Origin: Nitrospira sp.
Lineage (GTDB): Bacteria; Nitrospirota; Nitrospiria; Nitrospirales; Nitrospiraceae
Length of the DNA stretch: 64,000 nt
Direction of reading: 5' to 3'
NCBI GenBank assembly: GCA_029194725.1
Contig: JARFXQ010000011.1
Span: 62,001-126,000 of the forward strand
Below are positions 62,302-64,000 of this stretch, piece after piece. Each line of letters begins with the position of its first letter. Position 1 is the stretch's first letter. The notes beneath the pieces were generated by a model. That model had not been told where the DNA came from and did no database searches. It saw only the letters and a program-made list of their open reading frames with translations. The position numbers and the translations under genes are program-made.

Positions 62302-64000
62302 ATGAAACTCACCGGTGCTGAAATCTTCATCGAGTGCCTGAAGCGAGAAGGGGTGAAGACGGTCTTTGCGCTTCCGGGCGGAGTCGTGTTGAAGATTTTC
62401 GATATGCTTCATCAGCAGAAAGATATTGAAGTGATCTTGACGCGCCATGAACAGGGTGCGGGGCATATGGCGGAAGGATACGCGAAGGCGACTGGGAAGG
62501 CCGGCGTATGTCTGGTCACCTCCGGCCCCGGCATGACCAACGTCATTACGGCATTGGCCGATGCTTATATGGATTCTGTTCCGGTGGTCTGTTTCAGCGG
62601 CCAAGTTCCGACCAATTTGATCGGGAACGATGCTTTTCAGGAAGCCGACAACGTGGGTTTGAGCCGACCCTGCACGAAGTACAATTTTCTGGTCAAAGAC
62701 GTGAACGACTTGGCGGCAACGATCAAAGAGGCGTTCTATATCGCGACGACCGGCCGTCCGGGGCCGGTCTTGGTGGATATCCCGAAAGACGTGTCGATGG
62801 CCAAAGCCGAGTTCACCTATCCGAATTCCGTCTCGATTCGCGGGTACAATCCGACTTACGAGGGGAATAAATGGCAGATCAAACAGGCAGCCGAAGCGAT
62901 CATGAAGGCCAAGAAGCCGATTCTCTATGTCGGTGGTGGGGTGATCTTCTCCGGAGCCTCGCAAGAACTGCTCGAACTGGCCGAGATGACACAGGTCCCG
63001 GTGGATATGACGTTGATGGGCCTTGGCGCGTTTCCGGGAGAGCATTCTCTGTCCCTGGGTATGCTCGGGATGCACGGGACGTATCAAGCCAACATGGCCA
63101 TGCATTATTCCGATCTGGTGATCGCCATCGGCGCACGGTTTGACGACCGGGTCACGGGGAAGGTGTCGGAGTTCTGTCCCTATGCGAAAGTGATCCATGT
63201 CGATATTGATCCGACCTCCATTCGGAAAAACATCCACGTCGACATTCCCATTGTGGGCGACTGTAAGAACGTTCTCCGTGAGTTGAATCAGATCTTGCGC
63301 GCGACGGTCAATGGAGAGCAGAAAGACCTCCGGAAGCCCTGGTGGGATCAGATCCGAGAATGGCAAGCGGCTCATCCCTTGACGTTTCACCAAGAGAAAG
63401 AGGGGCCGATCAAGCCGCAACAGGTGGTCAAGCGACTATATGAATTGACCAAGGATCGAGATCCAATCGTCTCGACGGATGTCGGACAACACCAAATGTG
63501 GGCTGCACAGTATTTCAAGTTGGCGAAGCCGAATCGATGGTTGACATCAGGCGGACTTGGCACCATGGGGTTTGGATTTCCCGCAGCGATGGGCGCACAG
63601 GCTGCCTTTCGGGACCGACTGGTCCTCTGTATCGCAGGAGACGGCAGCGTGCAGATGAACATGCAAGAAATGGCCACGGCGGTAGTGAACAAGCTGCCGG
63701 TAAAGATCGTCATCTTGAACAACGGATTTCACGGCATGGTGCGACAATGGCAGGATCTGTTCTACGAAGGCCGCTACGCGTCGAGCTATCTGGACACCAC
63801 ACCGGATTTTGTCAAATTGGCGGATGCGTATGGAGCGGTCGGCTTGCGAGTCAAGAAGGTCGGCGACCTTGATGCCATCTTGAAAGAAGCCTTGGCGACG
63901 GATAAACCCGTCATAGTGGATGTGCCGACATATCCCTATGAGAATTGCTATCCGATGATCCCGGCCGGTGGCTGTAACCATGAGATGCTCCTGGAGGATC
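62302..64000 (+). CDS. ilvB: Acetolactate synthase large subunit (3' end outside window)
   Basis: TPP- and FAD-dependent enzyme that makes acetolactate or acetohydroxybutyrate for Val, Leu and Ile. It starts after GGAGGGAGTT with KLTGAEIFIECLKREGVKTV. The TPP glutamate is in LTRHEQGAGHMAEGYAKATG; FAD-region GLGAFPGEHSLSLGMLGMHG; the TPP-binding GDGSVQMNMQEMATA and the following NNGFHGMVRQWQ are intact. The frame is open to the window end at about residue 566, near the usual C-terminus of ~570-590. It follows rnpB on the same strand. Confidence 0.95.
   Translation, partial: MKLTGAEIFIECLKREGVKTVFALPGGVVLKIFDMLHQQKDIEVILTRHEQGAGHMAEGYAKATGKAGVCLVTSGPGMTNVITALADAYMDSVPVVCFSGQVPTNLIGNDAFQEADNVGLSRPCTKYNFLVKDVNDLAATIKEAFYIATTGRPGPVLVDIPKDVSMAKAEFTYPNSVSIRGYNPTYEGNKWQIKQAAEAIMKAKKPILYVGGGVIFSGASQELLELAEMTQVPVDMTLMGLGAFPGEHSLSLGMLGMHGTYQANMAMHYSDLVIAIGARFDDRVTGKVSEFCPYAKVIHVDIDPTSIRKNIHVDIPIVGDCKNVLRELNQILRATVNGEQKDLRKPWWDQIREWQAAHPLTFHQEKEGPIKPQQVVKRLYELTKDRDPIVSTDVGQHQMWAAQYFKLAKPNRWLTSGGLGTMGFGFPAAMGAQAAFRDRLVLCIAGDGSVQMNMQEMATAVVNKLPVKIVILNNGFHGMVRQWQDLFYEGRYASSYLDTTPDFVKLADAYGAVGLRVKKVGDLDAILKEALATDKPVIVDVPTYPYENCYPMIPAGGCNHEMLLED

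Noticed and set aside
62275-63420. 381-codon minus-strand frame opposite ilvB
   Set aside because: It is the antisense shadow of the acetolactate synthase gene, whose plus-strand motifs are unmistakable; the minus-strand product has no recognisable domain.

Overview
The window looks like chromosomal DNA of a Nitrospira-type bacterium (phylum Nitrospirota). This is inferred from a complete bacterial proteasome locus with a UBact/Pup-type modifier in a genome that is otherwise Gram-negative (TolC and OmpA proteins, lipoproteins), from a five-subunit 2-oxoacid:ferredoxin oxidoreductase of the type used in the reductive TCA cycle, and from the overall gene content. No 16S rRNA gene is present, so the genus is not proven.

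Layout. 1-7 kb: the C-terminal part of a coiled-coil/OmpA protein, an L-2-hydroxyglutarate oxidase-like flavoprotein, a ferredoxin, two small hypothetical proteins, a YggS-type PLP protein, and a decayed patch with a truncated, frameshifted FAD oxidoreductase and an IS1380-type transposase remnant. 7-14 kb: a minus-strand RND efflux operon (TolC, adaptor, permease, DUF3313 lipoprotein). 14-17.3 kb: a frameshifted cytochrome c peroxidase remnant, a Cys-rich exported protein and a patatin-like Tat lipoprotein. 17.7-26.9 kb: a plus-strand run of HD-domain protein, YjbQ, HtrA-like protease, then mpa, dop, pup(UBact), prcB, prcA and pafA. 27-29.5 kb: an alpha/beta hydrolase, a class II aldolase family protein, tRNA-Asn and a small acidic protein. 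29.5-33.4 kb: the minus-strand oxidoreductase operon, ending at a clear terminator. 33.8-35.9 kb: TPR protein, YciI and DUF2203. 36.3-53.5 kb: a housekeeping block of rho, rpmE, prfA, prmC, murA, hisG, hisD, hisB, a patch holding DUF4160/DUF2442 remnants and an acyltransferase, then hisH, a lipoprotein, hisA, hisF, hisIE, a HIT protein, dnaG and rpoD. 53.6-64 kb: tRNA-Ile2, a zinc-ribbon coiled-coil protein, an SGNH hydrolase scrap, a compact minus-strand cluster of cupredoxin, type III polyketide synthase, methyltransferase and FAD oxidoreductase with a divergent AraC regulator, RNase HIII, an M48 lipoprotein protease, RNase P RNA, and the start of an acetolactate synthase large-subunit gene that runs off the window.

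How it fits together. The proteasome genes supply the modifier, its ligase, a depupylase, the unfoldase and both 20S subunits, that is, a whole tagging and degradation pathway in one strand run. The oxidoreductase operon supplies ferredoxin-dependent carboxylation or decarboxylation of pyruvate or 2-oxoglutarate. The his genes cover most of histidine synthesis; hisZ, hisC, hisE as a separate gene, and a histidinol-phosphatase are not seen here. The type III PKS cluster is the most likely source of an uncharacterised small molecule. Pseudogenes and remnants are concentrated at 5.7-7.0, 14.3-15.0, 43.9-44.4 and 54.6-54.8 kb and mark sites of past gene loss or insertion.
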